Shown one piece after another: positions 43,466 through 52,098 of a stretch of 64,000 bases of DNA (its first letter is position 1; each line of letters opens with the position of its first letter). Both the position numbers and the translations under genes were made by a program. The notes beneath the pieces are model-generated. The model was not told the DNA's origin, did not search any database, and saw only the letters and a program-made list of their open reading frames with translations. The DNA is taken from positions 1-64,000 of the forward strand of contig JAFXAP010000001.1 in the NCBI GenBank assembly GCA_017516965.1, given 5' to 3'. The DNA comes from Clostridia bacterium. Its GTDB lineage: Bacteria > Bacillota > Clostridia > Oscillospirales > Acutalibacteraceae.

Positions 43466-46400
43466 CTTCACTCACCTGCCTTTTAATTTCTTCTAATACC
43501 TCTTGATTTGTAAGCTTGGGCACCGATTTGTTAACCTTGCCTGCTTTACGGCAAATACCCTGATATTCGCAATACTTACAAGCGCCACTATCAAGCCCAT
43601 CAACAGGATCAGTGGCAACGTCACCGCCGTAAATTGCAGCGCCTGTGCGTTTTAGCTTACTTTCAATAAACTCAAAAATCTCTTCAAAAGATTCCTGGCT
43701 GATATAACTGTCAGAGGGTGATTTTTCGGAATATTTGGGTATAAAATCGCCCTTGTTTTCCTTGTCCATTGCGTTTACGAGCGACTCGTCCGCAGCAATA
43801 AGACCGTTCATTCGACGAGCGGCTTTGTTACCGGTTTTATCACGACTTGCCGGCATATAGAATATGCCCGCCGCCTTTCCGCCAAAGTTTTTGTCTTTTG
43901 ACACGGCATACAGATATATGAGCATCTGCATATTTTGACCAAATAATATGTCGGGCAGACGGAAATCTCTATGACCTGTTTTGTAATCAATTATTCTTAT
44001 ATAACCGTTCCAGCTGTCAAGTCGGTCTACAACACCGATTAGCTCTAACGTACCGCTATTTTCAATCGGTATCTTAATTTGCGGCATATCACCGTCAAAA
44101 CCTATTTTTAGTTCGCATTTCACGGGCACGAAATCACTTTGCGCAAACTCGAGCGCCAAACGCTCAAGCACAAATTTAAGTGTTCGCTTAATGGTAGATA
44201 CCAGATATTTAAGATACGGGGTTTCAATATCAGCATAGCCTGCCACCATATCAAGATATTCATTGGTGTACTTTTCAACCAAATCCGCTAACTGCTCGCG
44301 TTTTAGCTCACCCAAACCTTTGCCATAATCTTCTACCGCTCTTTGCAAAACGTAATGAACTAACGTACCGCGTTGCATAGCATTAAACTCGGCTTTTTGC
44401 AGTGATTCAACGCGAAGACCATAGCGGCAAAAATACATAAAACGACATCGGTTAAAGGTATCAAACTTAGAGGGAGACATTACTATCTTATCTCCAAAAA
44501 GTTGCTTTGCCGTATCTTCATTTATAAAATGCTTTATCTCACGGCGACAGTCAACAACATTTTGTACCCTATCATTAAGCTGCGTATCTTTTAACACCTC
44601 AAAAAGTGTTGACGAATCTGATTCTATATCAGATATGCTACCGCAAAACTGTGAAAAAGCATCTTCAAGCGTTTCGGGAAGCAAAGTTTCACTTAGCGCA
44701 GACGGGAAATCAACAATCTTAGGGTCAAATTGTTTTACAATATCGGCAACAAATGCAGAGGGTTCTGCTGTGTTGTTATCAATATTTGTAGCATAACTTA
44801 TAAACACACCCTTTGAAGCGCAACACAAGTTGCTGTAAAGCAGACATTCTTCATCAACCGCTAATGAAAAGACCTTGTTTGGTATATCAAGACCCAACAT
44901 TATAAGTTTTTCACGTTCGGCGCTGGCAAACAAACCGCTGTTTTCCTGAACACGCGGAAAAACGCCCTGATTAGCGCCCATAATGAATGCATATTTAGGT
45001 CTTGAAGGTCTTATGCGGTCAGCCTCACCAAAAATTGCTTCGTCTATCATTTGCGGAATTATACCAACCGTTTCAAGCGATAGCGCCTGCGAAAGCGCGT
45101 CGCAAAACTCTTTTTTTGAAACATTTTCAGCACCAAAACACAAACTGATGCTGTTTAAAATTTTCATAACGCTGTCCCACGACTGACGCACAGCGTCGCG
45201 ATAAACGGAATCGGAAGCATATTGTTTTGAAAAAGCCTTAAAACGCTCTGCGGCGTCACAGTCGTCGAACGCACGCACCAAAGCACGCGCCATATTTTGC
45301 GCGTTACCGTTAAAATTATTTCTCAATTTTTCAAGTGGTTGAATGGCTTTTTCACGTAGTTCGTTTATATAATTTAGCGTTTGCTTTGCTTTATCGCTAA
45401 GATCTTCGTTTGCAACAAAGCCGTCAGGATCCATTGTCCACTCTTTTAACCAAGCGTCACCCTCTACGCCCCATAAATATGTATAGTTTTCAAGGGTTGC
45501 TATCTCGTCTATGTCAAGTATGTCTATACCGCATTTGTGAAAACGCAATATATTTTCGGTGGTGAAATTTTTAGCTGTATTTGCCGCCGACATCATAGCC
45601 ACAGCCGTTGGCATAACAGCAAGCGGAATTCGTTTATCAATAAAACAACTTACATCGTTTTTTTGACAAGCAACCTGTAACGGTTCTTCATAAGGCGTTG
45701 TGTCACGCGCAATTATAACAAAATCGCTATACCTTGCGCCCGTTTCACGCACAATGCGGCGTATGCTGCGCGCCACAAAATCCGCTTCGCTGTAAACACT
45801 GTCGGCACGACAAATAGCAATGTTTTTACACTCACCGCTAAAATCAGTATGTCCCGTTGCCATAAACTCTTCAAGCGAAGCAAGACAATCACTATCATAA
45901 TTTTGAGTCGTAAGCATAATATCATCTTTCACATGCACTGCAAATTTACGAGCTATAAGACCTATGCGACTTTTAACCTTTTTAATATTAGAAAAAAGCC
46001 CAAACTCATAGTTTTCTTGTGGGTTATCAACCAACGTTACCGTAACATCTTTAGCCTGTGAAATTACCCTTTCGAGTATTTTATACTGTTGACCCGAAAA
46101 GCCTTTGAATGAATCAATAAAAACAGTTTTGTTTTCAAAATATCTGTAATTTTCCAGCGCATAGTAAAGCTTTGTAAGGCGGTCTGTATTATCAATGAAT
46201 TTTTCAGCAATCAGCGCATCATAATTTTCATAAATAAGCGCCGTATCAAAAAGTTTTAATTTTAACTGCTCGTCATCGGTAGTATTTGCCGCGTCGCGCA
46301 AATCTTCTGCCGATATAAAGTTCATTTTAAATTCGCCTATGGTATCAATCATAAGACGCGCAAAGCTGTTTGAAGCGGCATACTTTTTAAACCTTACAAG

Positions 46401-46706
46401 CTCACCGCGGCACATCTTTATTGTCCTGGTCATTAAAATAACTCTATCGGCATCGGTTATGCCTTCTCCGCAAACGCCACCGTTAATGCGCTCTATCTCG
46501 TCACAAAGACGGGTAAAGCTTATAACCGAAACTCGCTGTGCGGCGCCATCGCCCACAACGTCCAAAATATTTTTTTCGCTTTCAAATGAAAACTGCTCAG
46601 GCACCAAAAGAACAGGGTTTTCACCCTGTGCTAAGCACTCTGCAATTTTTTGTGTCACCATATAGGTTTTTCCGCTTGAAGCGCGACCTAAAATAAACTG
46701 AAGCAT
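43455..46706 (-). CDS. addB: ATP-dependent helicase/nuclease subunit B
   Basis: 1083 residues from the ATG at 46706. A Walker A, GRASSGKTY, lies at residues 7-15, followed by a helicase-like body without all motifs. The C-terminal nuclease has GVVDRLD...RIIDYKTG, and the four Cys of the iron-sulfur staple are visible in NRCRFMYFC upstream and ACKYCEYQGIC near the end. It pairs with AddA. Confidence 0.95.
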   Translation of the reverse strand: MLQFILGRASSGKTYMVTQKIAECLAQGENPVLLVPEQFSFESEKNILDVVGDGAAQRVSVISFTRLCDEIERINGGVCGEGITDADRVILMTRTIKMCRGELVRFKKYAASNSFARLMIDTIGEFKMNFISAEDLRDAANTTDDEQLKLKLFDTALIYENYDALIAEKFIDNTDRLTKLYYALENYRYFENKTVFIDSFKGFSGQQYKILERVISQAKDVTVTLVDNPQENYEFGLFSNIKKVKSRIGLIARKFAVHVKDDIMLTTQNYDSDCLASLEEFMATGHTDFSGECKNIAICRADSVYSEADFVARSIRRIVRETGARYSDFVIIARDTTPYEEPLQVACQKNDVSCFIDKRIPLAVMPTAVAMMSAANTAKNFTTENILRFHKCGIDILDIDEIATLENYTYLWGVEGDAWLKEWTMDPDGFVANEDLSDKAKQTLNYINELREKAIQPLEKLRNNFNGNAQNMARALVRAFDDCDAAERFKAFSKQYASDSVYRDAVRQSWDSVMKILNSISLCFGAENVSKKEFCDALSQALSLETVGIIPQMIDEAIFGEADRIRPSRPKYAFIMGANQGVFPRVQENSGLFASAEREKLIMLGLDIPNKVFSLAVDEECLLYSNLCCASKGVFISYATNIDNNTAEPSAFVADIVKQFDPKIVDFPSALSETLLPETLEDAFSQFCGSISDIESDSSTLFEVLKDTQLNDRVQNVVDCRREIKHFINEDTAKQLFGDKIVMSPSKFDTFNRCRFMYFCRYGLRVESLQKAEFNAMQRGTLVHYVLQRAVEDYGKGLGELKREQLADLVEKYTNEYLDMVAGYADIETPYLKYLVSTIKRTLKFVLERLALEFAQSDFVPVKCELKIGFDGDMPQIKIPIENSGTLELIGVVDRLDSWNGYIRIIDYKTGHRDFRLPDILFGQNMQMLIYLYAVSKDKNFGGKAAGIFYMPASRDKTGNKAARRMNGLIAADESLVNAMDKENKGDFIPKYSEKSPSDSYISQESFEEIFEFIESKLKRTGAAIYGGDVATDPVDGLDSGACKYCEYQGICRKAGKVNKSVPKLTNQEVLEEIKRQVSEDGI

Positions 46707-46727
46707 CAATACACCGCCTTTTTAAAT

Positions 46728-46756
46728 ATTTTACCACAAACATCACCATAAAACAA
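46728..46756 (-). promoter_or_regulatory. Promoter of the addBA operon
   Basis: Minus strand: TTGTTT (46756-46751), 17 nt, TAAAAT (46733-46728). Confidence 0.5.
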
Positions 46757-46799
46757 TTATAAAGATTTATATGTGACAAAAAAAGGACATTAAAAACTA

Positions 46800-46828
46800 T
46801 TGAATATATTAAATTTTTCAATTATAAT
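46800..46828 (+). promoter_or_regulatory. Promoter of the UPF0340 gene
   Basis: TTGAAT (46800-46805), 17 nt, TATAAT (46823-46828). Confidence 0.6.
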
Positions 46829-46846
46829 ACTTTCAAGGTGATAAAT

Positions 46847-47398
46847 ATGTTAAAAGAAATAACTAGTAATGCCAAAACGGCTATAAAAGAACTCGTTGAA
46901 ATTTCGGGTATTAAATCGGGTGAGCTCTTAGTAATCGGTTGTTCATCAAGTGAAATTATGGGTGGCGATATTGGCAAAGCCTCAAGTCTTGATGCCGCAA
47001 AGGCGGTTTTTGACGGTGTGTACCCCGTGTTGCAAGAAAAGGGAATTTATCTTGCGGCGCAGTGTTGTGAGCATCTTAACCGCGCAATTATAATTGAGCA
47101 AGAGACAGCAGAAAAATTTGGACTTGATATAGTAAACGTTATGCCTAAGTCAAAAGCGGGTGGCTCATTCGCTACTGTCGTATGGCAAAATATGAAACAG
47201 CCTGTAGCAGTTGAGCACATTAAAGCGCATGCAGGGCTTGACATTGGCAACACACTTATTGGTATGCACTTAAAGGAAGTCGCCGTACCGGTAAGATTAT
47301 CTATAAACAAGATAGGCAAGGCTCCAATTGTTTGCGCCAGAACCCGACCAAAGTTTATCGGCGGCGAAAGAGCCACCTATTGCGAAAATTTAAAATAA
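46847..47398 (+). CDS. UPF0340 (YwlG/DUF436) family protein
   Basis: 183 residues from the ATG at 46847, with AAGGTG upstream. Family marks are GELLVIGCSSSEIMGGDIGKASS, AAQCCEHLNRAIIIEQE, PKSKAGGSFATVVW and AVPVRLSINKIGKAPIVCARTRPKFIGG. It is a conserved Firmicutes protein of unknown function. The conserved CSSSE and QCCEHLNR segments suggest a binding or catalytic site, but no reaction is established. Confidence 0.9.
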   Translation: MLKEITSNAKTAIKELVEISGIKSGELLVIGCSSSEIMGGDIGKASSLDAAKAVFDGVYPVLQEKGIYLAAQCCEHLNRAIIIEQETAEKFGLDIVNVMPKSKAGGSFATVVWQNMKQPVAVEHIKAHAGLDIGNTLIGMHLKEVAVPVRLSINKIGKAPIVCARTRPKFIGGERATYCENLK

Positions 47399-47405
47399 AA
47401 TATTT

Positions 47406-47443
47406 AACCCCCGCTTACTCTTACTGATAAGCGGGGGTTGTGT
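47406..47443. terminator. Terminator between UPF0340 and AbrB-type genes
   Basis: AACCCCCGCTTA / TAAGCGGGGGTT, perfect 12-bp stem between convergent genes. Confidence 0.75.
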
Positions 47444-47712
47444 TATTCTATATTTTGAATTTCTTCTTTTATTTTCTGCATTTTTTCAATGCAGTTTTTA
47501 CAAACCAATTGACCTTCAAAATCAATGCAATCCTCTTCAATGCCACAAAAAACACAGTTTGGCTTATGTTTTTTAAGCACTATGCAATCATCTTGCATAT
47601 AAATTTCAAATTCATCGACGCCCTCAGTCATATCAAGGAACTTTCTTATTTCTTTGGGTATTACTACCCTACCCATATTATCAAGACCACGTATAATTCC
47701 TGTTGATTTCAT
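47443..47712 (-). CDS. AbrB/SpoVT-type transition-state regulator with zinc ribbon
   Basis: 89 residues. The swapped-hairpin DNA-binding domain is typical: GIIRGLDNMGRVVIPKEIRKFLDM and IYMQDDCIVLKKH. The C-terminal part has two CxxC pairs, NCVFCG and VCKNC, likely a zinc knuckle instead of the SpoVT GAF domain. AbrB-like proteins control stationary-phase or sporulation genes. It is last in the thyX-to-abrB gene run. Confidence 0.87.
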   Translation of the reverse strand: MKSTGIIRGLDNMGRVVIPKEIRKFLDMTEGVDEFEIYMQDDCIVLKKHKPNCVFCGIEEDCIDFEGQLVCKNCIEKMQKIKEEIQNIE

Positions 47713-47725
47713 AATTTAAAATCTC

Positions 47726-48406
47726 CTAATCTATAGTCCAATCTATTGGCAACTGCCCACTTGATAACAAAATTTCATTGGTCGCAGAAAAATGTTTGCA
47801 TCCAAAAAATCCATTATAAGCAGACAGAGGACTCGGATGCACGGTAATCAGTTTTTTATGTAACGGATTTTTAATAATCTCGGCTTTTTTTCGGGCATTA
47901 GCACCCCAAAGCAAAAATACGACGGGGGTCTGCTTTTTATCAAGCTCTGCTATTACCCTATCGGTAAAATGCTCCCAACCCATTCCCTTGTGGCTGTTAG
48001 GTGTTGCCTCTCTGACTGTAAGTACTGCATTAAGAAGCAGCACACCCTGTCGCGCCCATGTCGTCAGCTCGCCATGATTTGGTATAATAAATCCTACATC
48101 ATCGTGAAGTTCTTTATAAATATTTTTAAGCGACGGCGGAGGTTCTATACCCTTTTGCACCGAAAAGCAAAGTCCGTGAGCTTGGCCCTTACCGTGATAT
48201 GGGTCCTGACCTATAATCACAACCTTTGTATCGGCAAAAGATGTATAGCGCAAAGCATTAAAAATATCGTTCATATCAGGATATATTGTTCGAGTGCTAT
48301 ATTCTGTTTTTAAAAAACCACGCAAGTTCTGATAATATGGCTTTTGCCATTCATCAGCCAAAATATTGTCCCAATCGTTACCTAAACTAACCAACCTATT
48401 CACCAT
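47726..48406 (-). CDS. ung: Uracil-DNA glycosylase (family 1)
   Basis: 226 residues from the ATG at 48406. The frame is open for another 21 codons upstream, but that part is translated repeat sequence (element C) and should not be used. Motifs: GQDPYHGKGQAHGLCFSV (catalytic Asp), LLNAVLTVRE, LWGANARKK and HPSPLSAYNGFFGCKHF (catalytic His). It removes uracil from DNA. The ribosome binding site is weak (GATGG), perhaps because the repeat lies against the gene. Confidence 0.93.
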   Translation of the reverse strand: MVNRLVSLGNDWDNILADEWQKPYYQNLRGFLKTEYSTRTIYPDMNDIFNALRYTSFADTKVVIIGQDPYHGKGQAHGLCFSVQKGIEPPPSLKNIYKELHDDVGFIIPNHGELTTWARQGVLLLNAVLTVREATPNSHKGMGWEHFTDRVIAELDKKQTPVVFLLWGANARKKAEIIKNPLHKKLITVHPSPLSAYNGFFGCKHFSATNEILLSSGQLPIDWTID

Positions 48407-48421
48407 CCATCTGAATTGATA

Positions 48422-48537
48422 AAAGTTGAAAATTGAAAGTTGAAAATTGAAAGTTTCGGTGTTCGCCATAGGCGAACCATTATATTTGTCGGCGTTGCCG
48501 ACTCAATAATTTTCCATTTTCCATTTTAAATTTTCAA
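48422..48537. repeat. Palindromic intergenic element C
   Basis: The left arm iterates GTTGAAAATTGAAA, the right arm iterates TTTTCCA and ends AAATTTTCAATT, forming an imperfect outer stem. Inside are two hairpins, GTTCGCC-ATA-GGCGAAC (48461-48477) and GTCGGC-GTT-GCCGAC (48488-48502). TTTCGGTGT and ATTATA flanking the first hairpin also occur in element D. Confidence 0.6.
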
Positions 48538-49143
48538 TTAAATTATATCGTAAACCTCAACTATACCACTTGAATGGTAAAGAGAAGGGGTTATCATAAT
48601 CGAATAACCTCTGCCGTTATCACTGGTCCACTCAACCGAACGTTTGCGTGGAACCGCGCAAGCAGAAAGCAGCATCATTATAGCGCCGCCGTGCATTATA
48701 ACACCCGCGCTTGTAACGTCGTTTTGCATCATATCACGCACTATCATATTAAGTGCGAGGGCTTGACGCTTCACAAAATTTTGTGTGGTCTCTCCACCTG
48801 CGGGTGCTTCTAACTTGCCACTTGTCCACTCTAAATATTCGGGCATAAGTTCAAGTTGCTCAGCAGTTTTGCCTTCAAACTCACCAAAATCATATTCGGT
48901 AAGCTCATCAACAATATGCGCTTCAAACCCAGGGTAGATGATATTAGCGCTTTGCTTACATCTAAGCATGGGGCTGGTATATAGACGTTCAATGTCCGGG
49001 TATTCTACCATCTCTCGCATTTGCTGTAATTCACGCACACCCTCAGGTGATAGCGGTAAATCGGTACGGTTACCAATATACATACCTGCCACGTTTGCAT
49101 CGGTAGCACCGTGACGAATTAAATGTATTTTAAAAGTTTTCAT
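48538..49143 (-). CDS. Histidine phosphatase family protein
   Basis: 201 residues with the N-terminal phosphohistidine motif LIRHGATDANVAGMYIGNRTDLPLSPEG (HG at residues 10-11), TSPMLRCKQSA, EYDFGEFEGKTAEQL and the second His in GVIMHGGAIMML. This is the phosphoglycerate mutase/CobC-like group; the substrate is not identifiable. A cobalamin-pathway role has no support from neighbours. It ends against element C and starts 4 nt after hemW. Confidence 0.85.
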   Translation of the reverse strand: MKTFKIHLIRHGATDANVAGMYIGNRTDLPLSPEGVRELQQMREMVEYPDIERLYTSPMLRCKQSANIIYPGFEAHIVDELTEYDFGEFEGKTAEQLELMPEYLEWTSGKLEAPAGGETTQNFVKRQALALNMIVRDMMQNDVTSAGVIMHGGAIMMLLSACAVPRKRSVEWTSDNGRGYSIMITPSLYHSSGIVEVYDII

Positions 49144-49147
49144 ATAA

Positions 49148-50245
49148 TCACCATAATAATTCTGAAATTATACTGTTCGAAATTAACATACCACTATCTG
49201 TCAGTGATATGTATGGCAAATCTGCCTTTATATAACCTGCTTTTTTTAGCAGATCAATTTTCTCTATAATATTTGGCGGTATCTCGTCATAAATTTTTGA
49301 CAAATCTACACCGCTGGAGAGTCGCAGTCCTAACATTAATTTTTCTTCATTGCCGCCCGACTCGCCGTCATACACAGTTTGCGGATTTTTTATAAATCCC
49401 CTCAAATCGCGTGGGTAATAAAACCTCTTACCATCAAGGCAAGAATGCGCCGCAGGACCTATTCCAAGATAATCTTCACCTATCCAATATTTTATATTGT
49501 GACGGCTTTGTTTGCAATCACGTGAAAAATTAGATATTTCATAATGATTATACCCACTTTCACCTAAAGCTTTACACATATACAAATATTGCTCGGCAGT
49601 ATCGTCATCATCGGGTAAATTTAATGTGTCATATTTTTTTGAAAACGCAGTATTTTGCTCAATTTTTAATATATAAGACGATATATGTTCCGGGTTTAAT
49701 GATAAAATAAAATTAATATCATTTCGCAACGTATCAGCGCTACTGTCAGGCAACGCTATCATAAGGTCAAGCGATATGTTGTCAAAACCCAACTCTCGCG
49801 CCTTTTTTACCGTAACAGCGGCATCAAGTGTTGTATGAGTTCTGCCTAAAACCTTAAGCGTTTCGTCGCTTCCCGATTGCACACCAATAGACAATCGGTT
49901 AGCGCCTGCTTGCTTTGCATATCTTAAAAAATTGTCGCTGGAAGATGGGTTTACCTCTACGGTAAATTCAGCATCATCTAAAACGCAAAAATTTTCCCGT
50001 ATGCACTCAGCAAGCGTGATTATGCTTTCACCCAAAAGTGACGGAGTACCGCCGCCTATATAAATAGTATCAATGGGGCGGTGTATAGTGCCGCCCCATT
50101 TTTTTATTTCACCTTTAAGCGCCTTAAAATAAACACTCAGAGTGTCTTTGTTATAAAACGCCGAGTAAAAATCACAATAATTGCATTTTTTCTCGCAAAA
50201 AGGTATGTGAATATAAAGTCCTAACGGATTAGTCAAGAATTTCAC
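49148..50245 (-). CDS. hemW: Radical SAM heme chaperone HemW
   Basis: 365 residues. The radical SAM motif is CEKKCNYCDF near residues 17-26 (CxxxCxxC followed by D-F as in HemW), with IYIGGGTPSLL, SIGVQSGSDETLKVLGR, LMIALPDSS and HYEISNFS. HemW transfers heme and is not a coproporphyrinogen oxidase. It overlaps pduL by 17 nt. Confidence 0.93.
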   Translation of the reverse strand: MKFLTNPLGLYIHIPFCEKKCNYCDFYSAFYNKDTLSVYFKALKGEIKKWGGTIHRPIDTIYIGGGTPSLLGESIITLAECIRENFCVLDDAEFTVEVNPSSSDNFLRYAKQAGANRLSIGVQSGSDETLKVLGRTHTTLDAAVTVKKARELGFDNISLDLMIALPDSSADTLRNDINFILSLNPEHISSYILKIEQNTAFSKKYDTLNLPDDDDTAEQYLYMCKALGESGYNHYEISNFSRDCKQSRHNIKYWIGEDYLGIGPAAHSCLDGKRFYYPRDLRGFIKNPQTVYDGESGGNEEKLMLGLRLSSGVDLSKIYDEIPPNIIEKIDLLKKAGYIKADLPYISLTDSGMLISNSIISELLW

Positions 50246-50801
50246 CTATGCAGCTACCAGGTACACAAGCGGCATTTGCTTCATCGGTGTCAATGTGCAT
50301 AGCAAGTGCATAGCTATCGCTAACACGTGCTACAACATCACCAAACACAAGCGCTCTACCTTCGGTTGGAATTTTAACGCTAACAATTTGCTTATCAACA
50401 ATGCCATACTTTTCGCCATCTGCGCAGGTCATATGTATGTGACGCTTTGCAGCAATTACACCTTCGGTAAGTTCTACCTCACCGCAAGGACCAACAAGCT
50501 TACAAGCACCGCTGCCTGCAACATCGCCTGATTCACGGATTGGAGCTACAACACCGATTGTACGAGCATCAGTAAGGGAAAGTTCTACCTGGTCAGCGGG
50601 ACGACAAGGACCAAGAATAGATGCCTTAAGACTACCTTTAGGACCTACAACGGTTACCTTTTCTTCACAAGCAAACTGACCTGGCTGTGAAAGGTCTTTT
50701 TTGTTTGTGAGGGTATGGCCTACACCAAAGAGTGTTTCAAGTGTTTCTTGTGTTACGTGCACGTGACGCGCTGAAATTTCAACTAATACTTCCTTTTTCA
50801 T
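50229..50801 (-). CDS. pduL: PduL-type phosphate propanoyltransferase
   Basis: 190 residues from the ATG at 50801, after AAAGGAG. The two PduL half-domains show ISARHVHVTQE, GPCRPADQVELSLTDAR and AAKRHIHMTCADGEKYG, with the zinc His residues. It interconverts acyl-CoA and acyl phosphate. There is no N-terminal encapsulation peptide and no microcompartment gene nearby, so it probably acts free in the cytosol, perhaps as a phosphotransacetylase for acetate formation. Confidence 0.92.
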   Translation of the reverse strand: MKKEVLVEISARHVHVTQETLETLFGVGHTLTNKKDLSQPGQFACEEKVTVVGPKGSLKASILGPCRPADQVELSLTDARTIGVVAPIRESGDVAGSGACKLVGPCGEVELTEGVIAAKRHIHMTCADGEKYGIVDKQIVSVKIPTEGRALVFGDVVARVSDSYALAMHIDTDEANAACVPGSCIGEILD

Positions 50802-50871
50802 TACAAAAATCTCCTTTATTTTTTCAAGTAGAGTTATTCTACCATAATTTGACATATTTTTCAAGTGTTTA

Positions 50872-52098
50872 TTACACTTTCATTCTAAGCATAGAACCCG
50901 ATTTTACTTCGCGCTCAAACGGAATTTTTATCTTGCTCATCGGTTGATATGCGCTCTCAATCTGCTTACCTTTTTCATCATATAAAACGGTAGTATCGAC
51001 GCTAAAAGGTATACTGCCTGCCTCTAAGCAGTCAAGCAGCGTGCCACTTAAAAACTTGTTTTTAACAGTAGCAACAATACAACCGTCTTCATAGCCGTCA
51101 ACAATAGCCGCAATGGCATAATCGCGAATATAACCTGCATTTTCATAGGTTTGCGCATTTTCGGGTCTACCAAAATAAAAACCTGTTGAATATGTGCGGT
51201 GGCTCATTTTGTTAAGCTCGTCGCCTACCCATTCGGGCAAGGTCCATTCGCCCTCAGTTTGAAGCAAACTATTAACCGCGCCGCGATATGCATTTGCTGT
51301 AACTGCAACATAATACTCTGTCTTGGCTCTGCCCTCTATCTTAATGCTAGACACACCTGCCTCTAACATCTTATCAAGATAAGGCGCCATACACATATCA
51401 TTGGCATTTAGTATATATGTTCCCTTGTTCGTTTCGGTAATATCAAAATACTGCCCCGGTCGTTTTTCTTCCATAAGGCTATAACTCCAACGACAAGGCT
51501 GAGCGCAGTCGCCACGGTTAGCGTCACGTCCCGTCATATAGCTTGAAAGCAAACATCTCGCCGAAAATGACACACACATAGCCCCGTGAGCAAATGCCTC
51601 TATCTCAAGTTCGGGCGGTGTGTTAGCGCGAATTTTTGCAATCTCTTCGAGTGATAACTCACGAGCTAAAACTACGCGTTTTGCACCCATATTATAAAAA
51701 GCATTCGCCGTAGCGCTGTTTACAATACCCGATTGCACCGATACGTGCAATTCGCAATCAGGCGCATACTGCTTAACCATACCAATGGTACCAAGGTCAG
51801 AGGCAATTACTGCGTCAACGCCAATTTTATTAAGATATGTTAAAAAGTCAGGCAAACGTTCTATCTCGTCCTCGTGAGGAATGGTGTTGCAGGTCACGTG
51901 CACCATAACGTTATGCGCGTGCGCATAAGCCACACCCTCTTTTAAATCCTCGCGACTAAAGTTCGCGCTGGCAGTTCGCATACCAAACTCTTCGCCTGCA
52001 ATATATACTGCGTCTGCGCCAAAATCCACCGCAGTTTTAAGTCTAATTAAATCTCCTGCCGGGCACAAAAGTTCAAGTTTTTTATTCAAATGTTTCAT
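50872..52098 (-). CDS. U32-family protein, TrhP/YrrO-like
   Basis: 408 residues from the ATG at 52098, overlapping the mltG end by 17 nt. Family motifs are LLCPAGDLIRLKTAVDFGADAVYI, the signature-type ELEIEAFAHGAMCVSFSARCLLSSY, NRGDCAQPCRWSY and IKIEGRAKTEYYV. Conserved Cys residues would hold an iron-sulfur cluster. Although called peptidases, close relatives act in tRNA or rRNA hydroxylation (TrhP, RlhA). The RNA target is not determinable here. Confidence 0.87.
   Translation of the reverse strand: MKHLNKKLELLCPAGDLIRLKTAVDFGADAVYIAGEEFGMRTASANFSREDLKEGVAYAHAHNVMVHVTCNTIPHEDEIERLPDFLTYLNKIGVDAVIASDLGTIGMVKQYAPDCELHVSVQSGIVNSATANAFYNMGAKRVVLARELSLEEIAKIRANTPPELEIEAFAHGAMCVSFSARCLLSSYMTGRDANRGDCAQPCRWSYSLMEEKRPGQYFDITETNKGTYILNANDMCMAPYLDKMLEAGVSSIKIEGRAKTEYYVAVTANAYRGAVNSLLQTEGEWTLPEWVGDELNKMSHRTYSTGFYFGRPENAQTYENAGYIRDYAIAAIVDGYEDGCIVATVKNKFLSGTLLDCLEAGSIPFSVDTTVLYDEKGKQIESAYQPMSKIKIPFEREVKSGSMLRMKV

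Noticed and set aside
47726..48469. Uracil-DNA glycosylase with 21 extra N-terminal residues
   Set aside because: The extra residues are translated from the palindromic repeat C, and no ribosome binding site supports that start.
50229..50801. Bacterial microcompartment locus, suggested by pduL
   Set aside because: No shell protein, no encapsulation peptide and unrelated neighbours.
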